A DNA stretch of 64,000 bases from Carallia brachiata (Eukaryota; Streptophyta; Magnoliopsida; Malpighiales; Rhizophoraceae). Every line of letters begins with the position of its first letter. Position 1 is the first letter of the stretch. Made by a program: the position numbers and the translations under genes. The notes beneath the pieces were generated by a model. That model saw only the letters and a list, made by a program, of their open reading frames with translations, was not told where the DNA came from and did not search any database. Below, piece after piece: positions 22,513 through 35,101 of this stretch. The DNA is taken from positions 3,068,273 to 3,132,272 of the forward strand of contig JADCRB010000040.1 in the NCBI GenBank assembly GCA_021464245.1, read 5' to 3'.

Positions 22513-24085
22513 TGTTCCCAATCAGCTACATAAGTAAATCAAAAGTTATTTTTATTAGAAGGGGCCACACCCCTTACCACTTTTTTTTTTTTTTTTGAAA
22601 TGGAATGAGAGAGAAAGGAAATTGTATCGCGTATTCCTCTCATCAAGTAAGTTGGTTGTATTGACCAACCTTTTCATTTTTACTGGCAGGGAAATAGTAA
22701 ACACCGAGTTTTTTTAACACAGGAGATTGTTATATTAATATTAAACGAGTCTGTATGGATTGAACTCGAAAACGTCAAAAATATTTGTATAAAACAAGAA
22801 TACACGGCTAACTAAGTCCTTGACTAAAAGTCAAATAGGCTATTTACTAATAAGGTACAAAACTTGTTTAAACAAATTTTTTAAATAAGAATGCAAATTA
22901 AATTGCATCTAAATCTACCTAAAGACAAGATTTTACACATATCTAAATTAGTCGAATAAATTGTCGATAGCACCACCCGCCGCGCTTAATTAGTCGAATA
23001 AAACTGTCGATAGTACCACCCACCGCGCTTAGGCAGATTTGTAAAAAAAATTAATTGAGTATACTCAGCAACAATTTCCCGAAAAATTAAACTACAGCAA
23101 CCATAGAAATTAAAACATAGACAGTCAACACGCAACACTCATCTTAAGTTAATAAAATAAAATTTGTCCCAACTTGATCCAAAAGAGAAAGGAGTAAGGA
23201 AGGAGCGACAGTGGCCGTCCGCATCGAAAGAGGAAACAATAAGAGGGTAGCCCCACGGACAAACCATAAACCACACCGTATTAACACAAACATAACTTCA
23301 AGAGCATAGAATAATACCTTAATGTTCTCTGTAGACAAATATCCAGCAAAAAATTTGTTGACTAGCGAAATCAATATAATGCTTTAAACCCAAGACATTC
23401 ACTGCCCTTGTTTGTCGATAATCTCTGCACAAATTACCATAGAAAATAAACACTTGTCAAAAATAGTTTTCATGCGTGACAGAAGAGCCATGCAATTATT
23501 TTTAGAAAGTATAGTAAACTAGTCAAAGTGAAGTATCAATAAAGCCATCAATTTACTTCAGTGGAGCCTTAATTAGCCACCTTTGTTGACCAAATAAAAG
23601 AAGCATGAAGAGAATTGATGAAGATTGAAAGGCCCCGGCTGACAACAATTATTATCACTTATGCTCTTTTAAATGTTACCAATGTTTGATCAAATACTTT
23701 TTTTCAAAAAAAAAAAAAATCTTGCCTATTTTAAGTATGTCAGTTAATAAAAATTGCTGGAAACTTGTGATCATTTTCTTAGAAAAGGACCTAGATGTAT
23801 CTATTAGAATCAATCTGTCTATGATCATTAACAATTGAATCAGAGTTCAATTTCTTTGTATAAACTTTTATCACCTATATTCTTCAAGTATTATAAATTT
23901 TTTTAAGTTCGTATCCTGAATATAATTACTTCGCATTATCCCGTCAGTGACAAACTTATATCGGGTTCCGTAGGATATTGGCCTCCAAATTAAGATACAT
24001 AGAGCAAGAATTTGTTGTATCTTTCCGTTTGCAAATTCATTGCTTTCTGCTAAGAAAAATAGAATTTCACTCACTCTTGTCAATC
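22513..24085. other. Intergenic DNA
   Basis: No gene is recognised. Contents are a poly-T run at 22580, a two-copy tandem repeat (22946-23030, listed separately), a minus-strand open frame at 23144-23374 without recognised similarity, and a poly-A run near 23707. Confidence 0.55.
22946..23030. repeat. Two-copy 42-43-base tandem repeat
   Basis: The unit AATTAGTCGAATAAA...GTCGATAG is followed by ACCACCCGCCGCGCTT in copy 1 and ACCACCCACCGCGCTT in copy 2. The copies differ at a few bases. Such GC-rich words stand out from the AT-rich surroundings. No function is assigned. Confidence 0.85.
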
Positions 24086-24101
24086 AAGTATTTAGTTGAC
24101 T

Positions 24102-25134
24102 CATGTGAGGGGAGACAATCCCTCCTACTAAAGCCTGCCACCTGGAGACACATATGGCAGCTTAAAACGCCTCCTAAGGTTCAAATGTTCATTTGGAAGG
24201 CTACAAGAATTGGGTCTCTTCAATGGAAAATCTGTTTAGGAAACAAGTAACAGCCTCTGCGGAGTGTCCTATTTGCTGCCATCCTGTGGAAACAATTGAG
24301 CATATTATTTTTTTTTGCCCCCACGCACTCGCTACTCGGAGATTAAGTCCTTTTGGGTATGACCCTAATGCTAGAGGTTTCCCTTCTTTCGGCCAATGGT
24401 GGGAACGAGTAAACAAGAAAAGAGAACTCCAAGCCTTTTAATATGCAAGAGAGTTAATGGTCATCCTAATCTGGGAGATATGAAAATTAGGAATTTTTTG
24501 GTTTTTGAGCATCGAAACCCATTTCCGCAGAATACCATACAAAGAGCAGCATATTTTTGACTGGACTTGCATAATAATAGGATCCCTTGCCAACAACCTG
24601 CACAGACACCCAACATATGGACCAAGCCGGAAATAGGACAGTTCAAGGTCAATTGTGACAGCTCCTTTCATCTGGAATCAACTTTGTCTGGCATCGAGAT
24701 AATATGCAGGAACTCAAATGGCCAAATTGTACATGGAATATCAACTAAGATCCCGACTCGTTCAGCCCTCTAGGCAGAAGACAAAGCTTTTCGTTGGGGT
24801 GTAAAGTTAGCAAAGAATTTGGGTCCAGCCAAAGTAGCAGTCGAAACGGACTCCAAGACAATAGTGCTAGCATTGCAGGAACCTCCCAACAAATAGCCAT
24901 GGGAATTTCGGCCTATCATTAGAGATATCAAGGTCATGATGGTCAATTTATCTTTTGTCTCTTTATGTTGTATTTCTAGATTGACTAACGGACTAGCAGA
25001 TTGAGTTAAAAAATAATCTAAAACTTACTCTTGTCTTCTTGATTTGATCAACAACTCACCCACTAATCTTCAAAAGTTATTATGTAATGATACTATACAT
25101 TTATGAAATATTTTTATTTTGAAATAAAAAAAAA
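24102..25134 (+). mobile_element. 5'-truncated LINE (zinc-binding RT tail and RNase H)
   Basis: The element is bounded by a perfect 16-base direct repeat AAGTATTTAGTTGACT (24086-24101 and 25135-25150) and ends in a poly-A tract, the signature of target-primed reverse transcription. The coding remains are a zf-RVT domain (WRHIWQLKTPPKVQMFIWKA, then CPICCHPVETIEHIIFFCP, with a frameshift near 24230) and a plant-type RNase H domain (FKVNCDSSF, AEDKAFRWGVKLA, VETDSKTIV). Stops interrupt both. Only the last quarter of a typical ORF2 is present. Confidence 0.92.
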
Positions 25135-25164
25135 AAGTATTTAGTTGACTTAATTTTCTATTAG

Positions 25165-25220
25165 TTAACGGCCCCTGTACAATATGACAACTTCTGTACT
25201 ATTTTGTCGGTGATCAATGC
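25165..25220. repeat. Duplicated flank shared with 21950-22005
   Basis: CGGCCCCTGTACAATATGACAACTTCTG...GGTGATCAATGC resembles CAGCCCCAATGTCAGTGTGACTACTTCTG...CGTGATCAATG upstream of the first hAT copy. Since the same hAT family follows in both places and in the same orientation, the two tracts probably derive from a local segmental duplication. Confidence 0.55.
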
Positions 25221-25299
25221 TGAACATAATTGAAAACATAAAATAGTTTGCTTATTTCCAAATAAGTTCTAACTGACTGCTGTTGATGTGGTCCGTATT

Positions 25300-25783
25300 A
25301 CAGTTATCTGAACTGACTGATCATCGAATCAAAAATTTTAGTGAATTAATATTTAATCGGTTAAATCGGTATTTAAATTAATATTTAATAATAATATATA
25401 TATATATAAGTAATTAAAATAATAATAATTATAAATATTGATTAAATATTATTTTTTTAATTTTAGGGATAAAATTAAAAGTTTAAATCAGATTTAAAAT
25501 TAAATTGAACTTTTTGATTAAACTTAATACTTAAATTATAATTTAAGTAATATTTAAAGTCAAATTATAATTTATAAATTTTTTATCTTCATAAAGCCGC
25601 TCCAACCGGTCCGATTTTCACCGATTTTTACTAATTTTTGATCGGTTCTTAACTAGTTTTAACTGATTTTTTTCGGTTCAATTCACCTCTCAAAATTCAC
25701 TTAAACCGGCCCGAACTCCTGGCCGGTCACTAGTTCAACCGGTCTGACTGATTGGTTTGGACCGATTTTCACAACAATGTTCT
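25300..25783. mobile_element. Non-autonomous hAT element, family A copy 2
   Basis: The copy runs parallel to 22007-22504: ATTTAATCGG...CGGTATTTAAAT, a TA repeat near 25390, AATTAAATTGAAC, then CCGGTCCGATTTTCACCGATTTTTA and an end ACCGATTTTCACAACAATG. The left end is diverged and separated from the duplicated flank by about 80 bases of other sequence, so the left boundary and target duplication cannot be fixed. Confidence 0.72.
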
Positions 25784-26288
25784 CTATCCTTGGTCTCACC
25801 TCACATTTTTTCAATCCATCCACTTTTCCAAACACAAATTTTCATCCTATTTCTTTTTAATTTTTCCTTTCATTCAATTTTTTGACCTTTCCCAAACAAA
25901 CGGTAAGATTTAAAATTTTCAGTTTGAGTTTAAGTTAAAATTAATTAACAAAAATTAAAAAAAAAAAAAAAAAAGGCAGACTGCTCATGTTCTTATATCA
26001 TGTAAGTGATATCATCCCTTTGTGCTGATCCCGAAATAATAAGGCCAAAAATAAAGTCATAAAACAATACTCATGAGATGTTTCAAGAAAATAAGGATTG
26101 GCATCCAATTTGCGATCGCAATGACTTCTCTAATGGCTGTGGCATAAGTCTTAACACTATCCGTTTTGATTATTTTAATAAGTAAAAGGTTCCGTTCATC
26201 ATCCTAAGTTGATTGACTTTTTTTTTTTTTTTTTTCATGGAAGGAAGGCTCACAACTTCATAGAATAGAAAGGTAGATAAGGAAGGAC
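25784..26288. other. Intergenic DNA
   Basis: No gene is recognised. It contains poly-A near 25958-25974 and poly-T near 26220-26236. Confidence 0.5.
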
Positions 26289-26296
26289 ATTATAAG

Positions 26297-26654
26297 CAGT
26301 GTTGTTAGAATTAGACCAAATTGGTCAATTCAATTGGTTCAATCGGTGACCGACTAAAAGTTTGGTCTGATTCATATTATTTTGTTCATAAAAACTTGAC
26401 CGATCAGAACCAGTTAAAACTAATCAAAAATGGTTAAAATCGATAAAAATCAGATCGGTTGAACCGGTTCAAACCAAATTAAAAATTTATAATTTATAAT
26501 TTGACCACAAAGTTTATTTAAATTATAATTTAAGCACTAAATTTAATTAAAAATTTTAATTTAGTCTTAAATTCGATTAAACTTTCAATTTAGTCCTTAA
26601 AATTAAAAAAATAATATTTAATCATTATTTATAAGTATTATTCTATTAATTAGT

Positions 26655-26694
<40 letters not shown>

Positions 26695-26778
26695 TAACAA
26701 TTCAACTGGTTAAAACTAGTTGAAGCCTAAACTACTAATGTTTCTGGTTCAATAACTAATTTGATTTTGACAACCTTG
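26297..26778. mobile_element. Non-autonomous hAT element, family A copy 3 (inverted)
   Basis: The ends CAGTGTTGTTAGAATTAG and, inverted, CAAGGTTGTCAAAATCAA match the family termini. The flanks ATTATAAG (26289-26296) and ATTACAAA (26779-26786) agree at 6 of 8 positions, a decayed 8-base target duplication. Orientation is opposite to copies 1 and 2. A TA repeat (about 26660-26690) lies inside. Confidence 0.78.
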
Positions 26779-26786
26779 ATTACAAA

Positions 26787-28280
26787 AGACAGCATGCTAT
26801 ATTTTTACTCGTTTTATACCGTGTCGTCAATTGATAGATTATTTGAGTTTTTTTTTTTTTTAATCTTAGAGAGAGTTAAATTTATACAAAGGAGAAGAGG
26901 AATCATGGTTAAAGAGATCGAATTCCTAACCACTATTTTAACTAACAAAATCGATGAACTCTTGAACTAATTCTCAGGATCTCAATAAACTATTTGTCAA
27001 TGGTAAGGTACCTTCTCAGCGCGGTAAAGAGCTTGGCAGCCTACAAGTGAGATGCAGTATAGGCCCAAACTTTGCCCATTGTAATTAGTATTAAGCAGCA
27101 GATAGGCCCTTCCATACTACATTCTGGGCTTGGAAAGTTTCTGATAGCGCCAAAGAAAATAAATCTCAAGCCAGCCGAATAGGTGCATTCTAAAATTGCC
27201 AAGGCATCGGCCATGACTGTAGCGCGAGGACAATCAAACAAGCTGAATTTGGCCCAAACTTCACTTTTCTATTGAATATAACCAATGCAGCCAAGCAATC
27301 CGTGTTTAAAATCTCCTAATTCTATGTTTGAGTTTAAGTAACTCTTTGCTTTTTTTTTTTTTTCCTTTTGGTTACCTTTTCACCTTCTTTTTATAAGGAA
27401 AATTGGAACCAAGCAATCTTCCAACCTTGAATCCCCTCCTAGCTAAATAGGTGTCCTTGTTAGTTCAGTAGGACCGAATTCTTTGTTCCTACTTGGTCTC
27501 ACGATAAATTGCAATGTTTATGTTATTAAAGAAAGGCATTTGAATAACTTACATATATAGTTCTTAATATTGAAGCATACGCTAACCGGGATAAAAGTCT
27601 AATTTTTTTAATAAAAATTTAACATTTGAATTTTTTGTTATTTAAAATATGAAAATCATTATTTAAAGTTGACTGTTTCATTTGAGACAAATTTTGACTT
27701 TAAAATCTCTGATTCTAAAACGAAACTCTGTTTAAAAATATGCCTGGATGCTACGTTTTGGACGAAACTGTGGGGTGCATTTTAACATTTTGTGACTGTC
27801 TTGAAGATGACATTAGATAGTCCCCTTCAAATAAAAGGAAAAAAAAACAACAAAGAAGAAGAATTTCATTTCATAGGGCTAACTGTAAATGACGTTTCCA
27901 TTGTGGCCATTTTATAATTTCGTTAGTCCTTTTTTTACCCATTTTTTCCAATTCACATAGTATTCTATTGTATATATCAGATCAGGAAAAGAAAATCACA
28001 CAAAGAAAAACTTCAATCTTATGTGAATTATTAAATGCATTTCAAATTTTATCTTTTTACCAAACCTATCTTGAACTTTTTGAATCGTATTAACTCTACA
28101 TAGTCGGCCGTTGCAGTTTCGTCAAAGTTTGTTGGGTATGTACCAAAGGAATCATTGTTTTGCATACGAACATGATATCACTAAATGTGTAAATAGATAT
28201 CGATTGGAAAGTAAACCCTTTTTTTTTTATTTATACAATTGTATCTCACACGTATAATTGCATAAGAAATTCTGTTAGCT
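26787..28280. other. Intergenic DNA with a possible RNase H scrap
   Basis: No gene is recognised. The minus strand at 27041-27241 encodes RATVMADALAILECTYSAGLRF, which is weakly like the helix of a LINE RNase H domain and could be a small LINE remnant. The rest is AT-rich. Confidence 0.4.
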
Positions 28281-28284
28281 TCAA

Positions 28285-28700
28285 TTTAAATAGATTAGGA
28301 GGCCTGGATCGTGATAGCCTGGTAGATGGCTGTTTGGTTTCCGTGGCTCAGCGGTATAACAATGGCAGTTGGGGCAGAACTAAGGGCTCTATGCATGGCT
28401 TTGAAACAATCTTGGCAAAGAGGCTATCGTCGTATCATTGTGGAATAATCAAACTTTTTATTATCCATCCAAAAAATTTTTGAAAGAAGAGTGACAAAAT
28501 GATTTATATCGACCTCTTATAGCTAAGCGTCAGAAGTTATTGAAAGCGAACTGAATTTGCACATTACAGCATACTCTTCGGAAGGGAATTAAATATGCAG
28601 ACTACTTAGCTAATATAGATGCAGAACGTCAAAGCCATTTGAAGTTTGAGTAACCCTACTCTGGATCTTAGTCCTTTCCTTTATAAAGACATGGTTGGAG
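28285..28700 (+). pseudogene. LINE RNase H remnant
   Basis: Plus-strand pieces GGLDRDSL and, after a shift, ITMAVGAELRALCMALKQSW then GYRRIIVE match the start and central helix of plant LINE RNase H domains. Downstream comes an HITAYSSEGN-like segment and a degenerate Ala-Asp-Leu-Leu-Ala motif. Stops are frequent and no poly-A tail or target duplication was found. Confidence 0.6.
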
Positions 28701-31700
28701 CTATAGTTCCGAAAGGCAGATTATGCGTTTCATTTTGCTGTCATGTTTAGTTTTTGTTAGTTTGGTAGATGATAAATTGTCATGTCCCCTCCCCACCTCT
28801 GATCGATCATAGATCCCACATGCTCTCTTATCTTCTGTCTTCATTGTAGAGATCGCGCAATTGGGTAAGCAAAAAAGAATTTGTGCTAGTACTTATATAG
28901 ATCTCTTCATTCTCGACTGTGAAGTAAAACTTCTGTGGACGCCAGGGTAGGTCATGTGCATATAACGGTTTGCGAAAAACTTGCAATTTTGCAATCAAGC
29001 ACAGTTGCTGTTGGTAAGGTCATGGCACCACAGTGGCAATTTAAAAACTTTGAATCACAAGGTAATATACATTCGGAGTTGTTAAGTGTTGGAAATTGAT
29101 GCTTGACACTACTTATTCAAGTTCAATGTTGTTCATCATTAAGAAATCAAGCTCCCTCTAGCTCTTGTTCAGTTGAGCTTCCCTCCAAAGTTTTAAAAGT
29201 TAGTTGAAGTTTTGTTTACTCTCAAATGGCAGAGATTAGATAATCAATTTAGAAGCAATGCAACTTTAATCAATTCCGAAGCTATGAAATTTGTTTTGTT
29301 ATGATTCAAAGCCTTGTTTATTAAGATGCCGTTAGACAATTTTACTTAAGTAGTATCAAAATATTAATACAATTTTTAACAGTTTATTTATTTTTTTTAT
29401 TTTTTAAATTCAAAGGTAACTCTTTGAATTCTTTACGTAAAGTTCACTAGTTTTTTTTTTTTTTATAAATATTGATATTTGCGGCAGTCGGGGTACTTTT
29501 GTCCAAAATTGTTTTGCACCAACTAAATTCAACGCCCCGGTTCTTGGTTTCCTGCAATTTTCCCTTTTCCTTCTTTCCTTCTCTTTTTTTTTTTTTTTTG
29601 GCATCCTGACAGGTTAATAATAATTTAGAAAAAGATAATTAGTCAGATGATCTATTTAGAATTTATCTAAAATGATAGAAATATAAAATCATTATGGGTT
29701 TGACATGAATAAAAAATAATATATAAAATACAAAACGATATCAATGTGATATTATTTTGACAAAATTTTGATTAAATCTTCTAAAATATAGTAACACTCA
29801 ATAATTTTACCTCCAGAACAAGACTAATTCATTTTATTCTGTTTTCATCTTTCTCCCTATGATGAATATATACATACACAAAAGGAAATAATTAAGCATG
29901 TGGCTTTTTGTTCCAAATTGCCAACAGTTAATTTGTTGTGTCTAGAACTGCTGCAATCAATTAAGAGCTTTGATAGCCTAACAGGGTAATTTCTCATTTA
30001 TTTTTTTTAATTATATGTATTTACCATCATAATTAGCTCTCTTGCGCATCAACTTTATTCTTTATATGCATGATGTTTTTTCTACATAAATCTTAATCTA
30101 TATACATATAAATTTAATAATTTTCTTTACTTAATTTTATTGCACGTCAAATTTATTTTTAATACACATCAACTCAATTTAAAAATAAAAAATAAGTGGG
30201 ACCTATGACCACTCCTTCTTTCTCCCTTTCTCTCTCCCCAGGTTAGGCCGCATCCCCTTTTTTTTATCTTTTTTTATCAATTAATTAAGCAAGTGGGAAA
30301 TGTCCAATGGGATTTCATCTATTAGCAAATGACCTGTCACCAGGCTGCTTAGAGATCCATATATTCACCAACAATTAAACATGGAGCCAGTTGCTAAATA
30401 TTAAAACAATGGATCCTTCATTAATCATCTAGACCTTACACATGATTACAATTAGATAATCCAAATTAAATTAAAATTTCATCAAGTGCAGAGCATGTTA
30501 TACCACTGATACAAACTTGAAAATTTTCATTAAACAAATGTATAGTAATAGACTAATTATTTTGTGAACTAGACAATTAATATTTATAATAAAAAATAAA
30601 TAAGAAATATATTAATTTTTTGTTACGAATGTTAATCATTTAAAAAATAATTAGTTGATTGATATATGTCTAACTCGTTTTTTTTTTCCTTCCTTGTACA
30701 TTTTCCTTTTTTTTTTTTCTTTACTTATAAAGAGGGAATCTAATTCGAGCTTACCTAAAACAGGCTGTCGGGCACCAACACACGTGGGCGCATCCACCAT
30801 TGTTAAGTCTTTTTATACTAAGTTTAGATTATTTGAGTCGTTTTCTATACTATGTCTGATATTTAATTATCAATAGTGGAAACTACAAGAGGATCTGTAA
30901 AGCAAACAAAAGGATTTGGTTCGTAAAGGGCAAGAAGGTTCCCCAATATGAATTCATTAGGATGATCCATTTGTTGTCAAGAAATTATTATATTCGATAA
31001 TAAAAAACGAAAAATGCCTATCATAATATTGCAATATATTTTATTTATCCAAAATATTTTTTTTTAAAAAAAACTACGAGTTAGTATGTTGTCTGTGTTA
31101 CAAACAAAAAACTCTTTTCAGAATATTTGACATAGCTCTTTTAATTTTTTTTTTTTGTTAATTGATTACGGTGGAAACTCAGACTATTTACTTGATCTGC
31201 ATTAACTGTTGAAGAATTGACTTTATGATTAGTAACTCTTTCCACACACTCTCCAGTTAACTCTTACCATTATGCTGACCCATGTACTGGTGACTATTAT
31301 CATGTTTGTTATTATCAACTACCTAAGAATTTTCTTTTTCCGACTTGATTATTTTTCTGCTCGTCCATCATATACCCAGCTCGGTAGCTTCCCCTCCTAC
31401 TTTATTGCTGATAATGCCACCCCTTTGTACTCAACACTTTCATTTTCATGGTTCCGATGCTACTAATTCTATTATATTATGATGTTTGTGTTCTTTTAGC
31501 ATTTCATATCGACACCAAAAATGAGAGAAAATGTTGGTATTGAATTTCAAAAGGCTTAATTTAATTACGCCAGAGATTTATATAACCATTGTACAAGATG
31601 CTTAATTTATAGCTATGGTCATATATATATGCTACATCATTTTATGTGAAAACAGAATCTAGCAGCTTCCCAATAAAATTAAAAACTAATTTTTTGCATC

Positions 31701-34470
31701 ATATTTTATAGAAATTTACTTACTAACTTGAGTTGGAATTTATTTTAGTTGCAGTTCTATCAAAAAAAAATTTAGTATTAGAATTTGAATGTTTATACTA
31801 TAAATATTAAATGTAATATTACAAATATTTGGTATTTGATGAAAATTAGATAATAAAAATTAACTTAATATTTTACACTTTAAATTAGTTAGCCCAGTCT
31901 ATCTACAATTTAAATTTTATTAAAAAAAATTTATTCCATTTAATATTAGATTTTGAATGCTACGCTATAGCCAATTAAATTTATCCAAAAAAAAAAAATA
32001 GCCAATGGAAAATAATCAATAAGGACGAACATTATTTTAATTAGTATCAGAATTTGAATGTCATGCCCATGAACATTAGATTCCATCCAATGGACATTAG
32101 TCACCTAATGAATATTAAAAAATAAAATCTATTCAAAAGCTCATTACAGTCGATGATTATTACTAAGTAAGGATATTATGGTCAATCAATGACCAGCTTA
32201 TATCATTGTATAAATAAAAACAAATATAAATATATTTTAAAAGAATTGTCCCAATAGAGTCTGACGAATAATTTAAAAAAAAAAAAGTGCATGGGAAGTA
32301 GTTGTTCTAGTGACCATCTCGAAAATATATTTTTGTACGCAAGTTTTCACAAATTGTACCATAACCACACATTTTTTTCTCCAATAAATTACGTTTCCGT
32401 TTGCCCCAATTCTTTTCTTTTTCTCCACAAAGGTTCCTTAAAGCCCTCTCTTCTCCATAAAATCTTATCTTTCGCCCTATTTTTTCTTTTGACAAATTCT
32501 GATCATATTCGAAAATACAAAGTCAAGACAATAAAAATAAAGTTAATGGGGAACAAATAAAGGACTGACAGCTTGTTTTGAGCTAGTCTACTTCACTGCT
32601 GTATTACGTGCATGCTAAGCTTTAATTTCACCACCTACATCTTTTGACCAAAAAAAAAAAAAAATTCACGACCTACTTCTAATCCAAATGCTATATGAGG
32701 ATGATTTGGCTTTTGTAATGAAAGTGGTAGTCTTGAATTTGCTTGCAGTAACGATCAGTTGGTAGTTAAACGCTTTAAAGTTGGTAAACAAACACTTAAG
32801 TGTTCTAAAAATTTTAAGTTTTAATAATAAACGAGAGTATGAGATTGGTGTATTCCAAGTATCCTCATCTGCATTTTTTTTTTTTTTGGGTATCTTTTTA
32901 TATCGATTTTCTTCAATTTATGTTCCAACTTTTTTCTTTTTTGGCCAGCGAATTTATGTTCCAACTTGATAAACTCAACATTCAGAAAAAAACAAAAAGT
33001 CTACGTCATTTTTCATGGCTATTGCATCACCATTTCATCATAAGAATATACATAACTTAAACGATCTCAAAATAATATTAGGTGAAAAATAAAAAGAAAA
33101 TAAAAAAACCTGCAGGACCCAACTGGTGATGTTTCTTTCTAGCGAGGCGAAGTACAGTTTCGTTAAGAACTAAATTGAAGGACAAGACCAACCCCACTGC
33201 GGCAGCTGTAGTAGGCTACTAGCTGATGGCTTGCCTACCAAAGTCTCTGTGCCTAGGCAATGACTGTTTCGTCACACATTGGCATTTCTGATCCCAGAAT
33301 AATTTATTTCTCCAAAATGTCAACGAAATGACTGGTGTCACTTAGGATTACCCAAACTCCAATCTCATGTTACCCCACCACGCTCTGGCCCATATTCCGC
33401 CCTAAAACACTCTAGTTACCAACTCGTTGGTGACTTTGACTGTGGGTTTAATTTGAGAGAATTTGACGAGAAAAAAAATAATTAAAAAATTTTAGTTAAA
33501 TTTAACTAAAAGAAAATTTTAGTTAAAAGATATTACTATTATTTTATTATTTTTTATATTTTTATAATTTTTTTATCAATTTAAATAATAAATATTTACT
33601 TTTTCTTTTACAAATTATTATTCATTTTTTTCTTATTATTTTTTTCTTACAACTTTCTCATCAATTTAGACAATTTTTTTTCTCACAACTTTTTTTTCTA
33701 ACAATTTAAACACAGTATGAGAGTTTACAAAGAAAAAAAGTTGGATAAATTAACTAATAAAAGTTAGATACAGTTATTTTTAATTGTTCATTTATTGTTA
33801 TAATTTGTTATAATTTTTTTTTCATTTTTTATTCAGTTTATAATCTTTTAATCATAAAAAAAAAAAAAGAAAATGAGACTCAAACTTTATATATATGTCT
33901 AACAATCCCATCAATGTTTTTTTAGAAAAAAAAAAAAAAAAAAAGATCCTCACCTTCTTCTCTCTATATCCCAAAAGTTGGTTGGTTTGTCTCCTATACA
34001 TATGTGAGGTGCTTGCATGGCTTTAGCCCCCCAAGCCTTTCATCATAATTTGTAAGCTTCTTCCTCTCCTTTTAGTATAATGTTATAGCATCAAGATATG
34101 AGCGAGCCGTACGTACTCGATGCGTGAGAATGAGTTGTAAATACTAATGATTTATTGGCCTTAGCGTTTAAGAGAGCTGCTTGTTTGGTTGGAGATTGAG
34201 GAAAGGTATCTTTTGCTTGTTTTGTACTTTGATGGTGCGATGGCCTCTACAAAATCAATTTTCTTTTGTGGCAAAAATTGCAAAAAATAATGGTGTTACC
34301 TAGCAAATTCATTGAAGATGATTACATTGGACATATTGTCAAGTAGATCAGATCGTTACACTTAATTATGAGAGAACAAATTCTATATTATCCAACAAAA
34401 GTGACCAACTAGCAAAATAAGAAATATACTTAGCTCTATCGAAACTGTAATAAAAATTTAAATTCATAAA
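28701..34470. other. Gene-poor AT-rich region
   Basis: Nearly 6 kb without any frame that matches a known protein or shows exon-like coding with splice sites. It contains numerous poly-T and poly-A runs (for example 29450, 29586, 30708, 32876, 33926), and AT-rich tracts such as 33470-33720. Short open frames (30655, 31272, 32291, 32781) are low-complexity and not called. Confidence 0.6.
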
Positions 34471-34478
34471 CTTATAAT

Positions 34479-34581
34479 TTAGGTTGCACAGACACAGATA
34501 CGGCGACACGGACACGGCAGATACAGATACGGCGACACGTCAATTTTAAAAAAAGTTAGGACACGGACACAGCATAAACAC

Positions 34582-34628
<47 letters not shown>

Positions 34629-35093
34629 TAAATATTATTATTTAAAATAAAATATAAATTATAACTTAAAATATAACATATATAAATTTAATTTTTATTA
34701 GAATAAATCTTATAAAATATATTTTTTAAGTATATTTAAGATCTCACAATACATATTAAATAATAAATATTAATCAAAAACGATAATTTTTAAAAAAATT
34801 CAAATCTTTCCCAATTCTCACTCTCCTCCATTTAAATTAAAAAAAAAAAAAAAAAAGAGGCAACGACAAGCCGAGGCCATCCCTTTTCATTTTTTTACTT
34901 TTTTTTTTGTTAGCCGTGTCCGCGTGTCCTCAGCGTGTTCGAGCCGTGTTCGATTTTTTTTTTTCAAATTTTTTTTTGGCGGACACTTTTTGACGTGTCG
35001 GACACGTGTCCGAACCGTATCCGAAGCGTATCCGTGTCCGAGAAGTGTCCGACACGGACACTTCTTTAAAATAAACGTGTCCGTGCATCCTTG
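34479..35093. mobile_element. Non-autonomous hAT element, family B (GGACACG-rich ends)
   Basis: The word CTTATAAT flanks both sides (34471-34478 and 35094-35101), an 8-base target duplication. The ends are TTAGGTTGCACAGACAC and, inverted, CAAGGATGCACGGACACG. Both subterminal regions are dense in GGACACGG or CGTGTCC words (for example 34495-34570 and 34915-35085), and the centre is AT-rich with a long TA repeat (about 34583-34625). It has no coding capacity. The repeated words are likely transposase-binding sites, by analogy with other hAT elements. Confidence 0.82.
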
Positions 35094-35101
35094 CTTATAA
35101 T

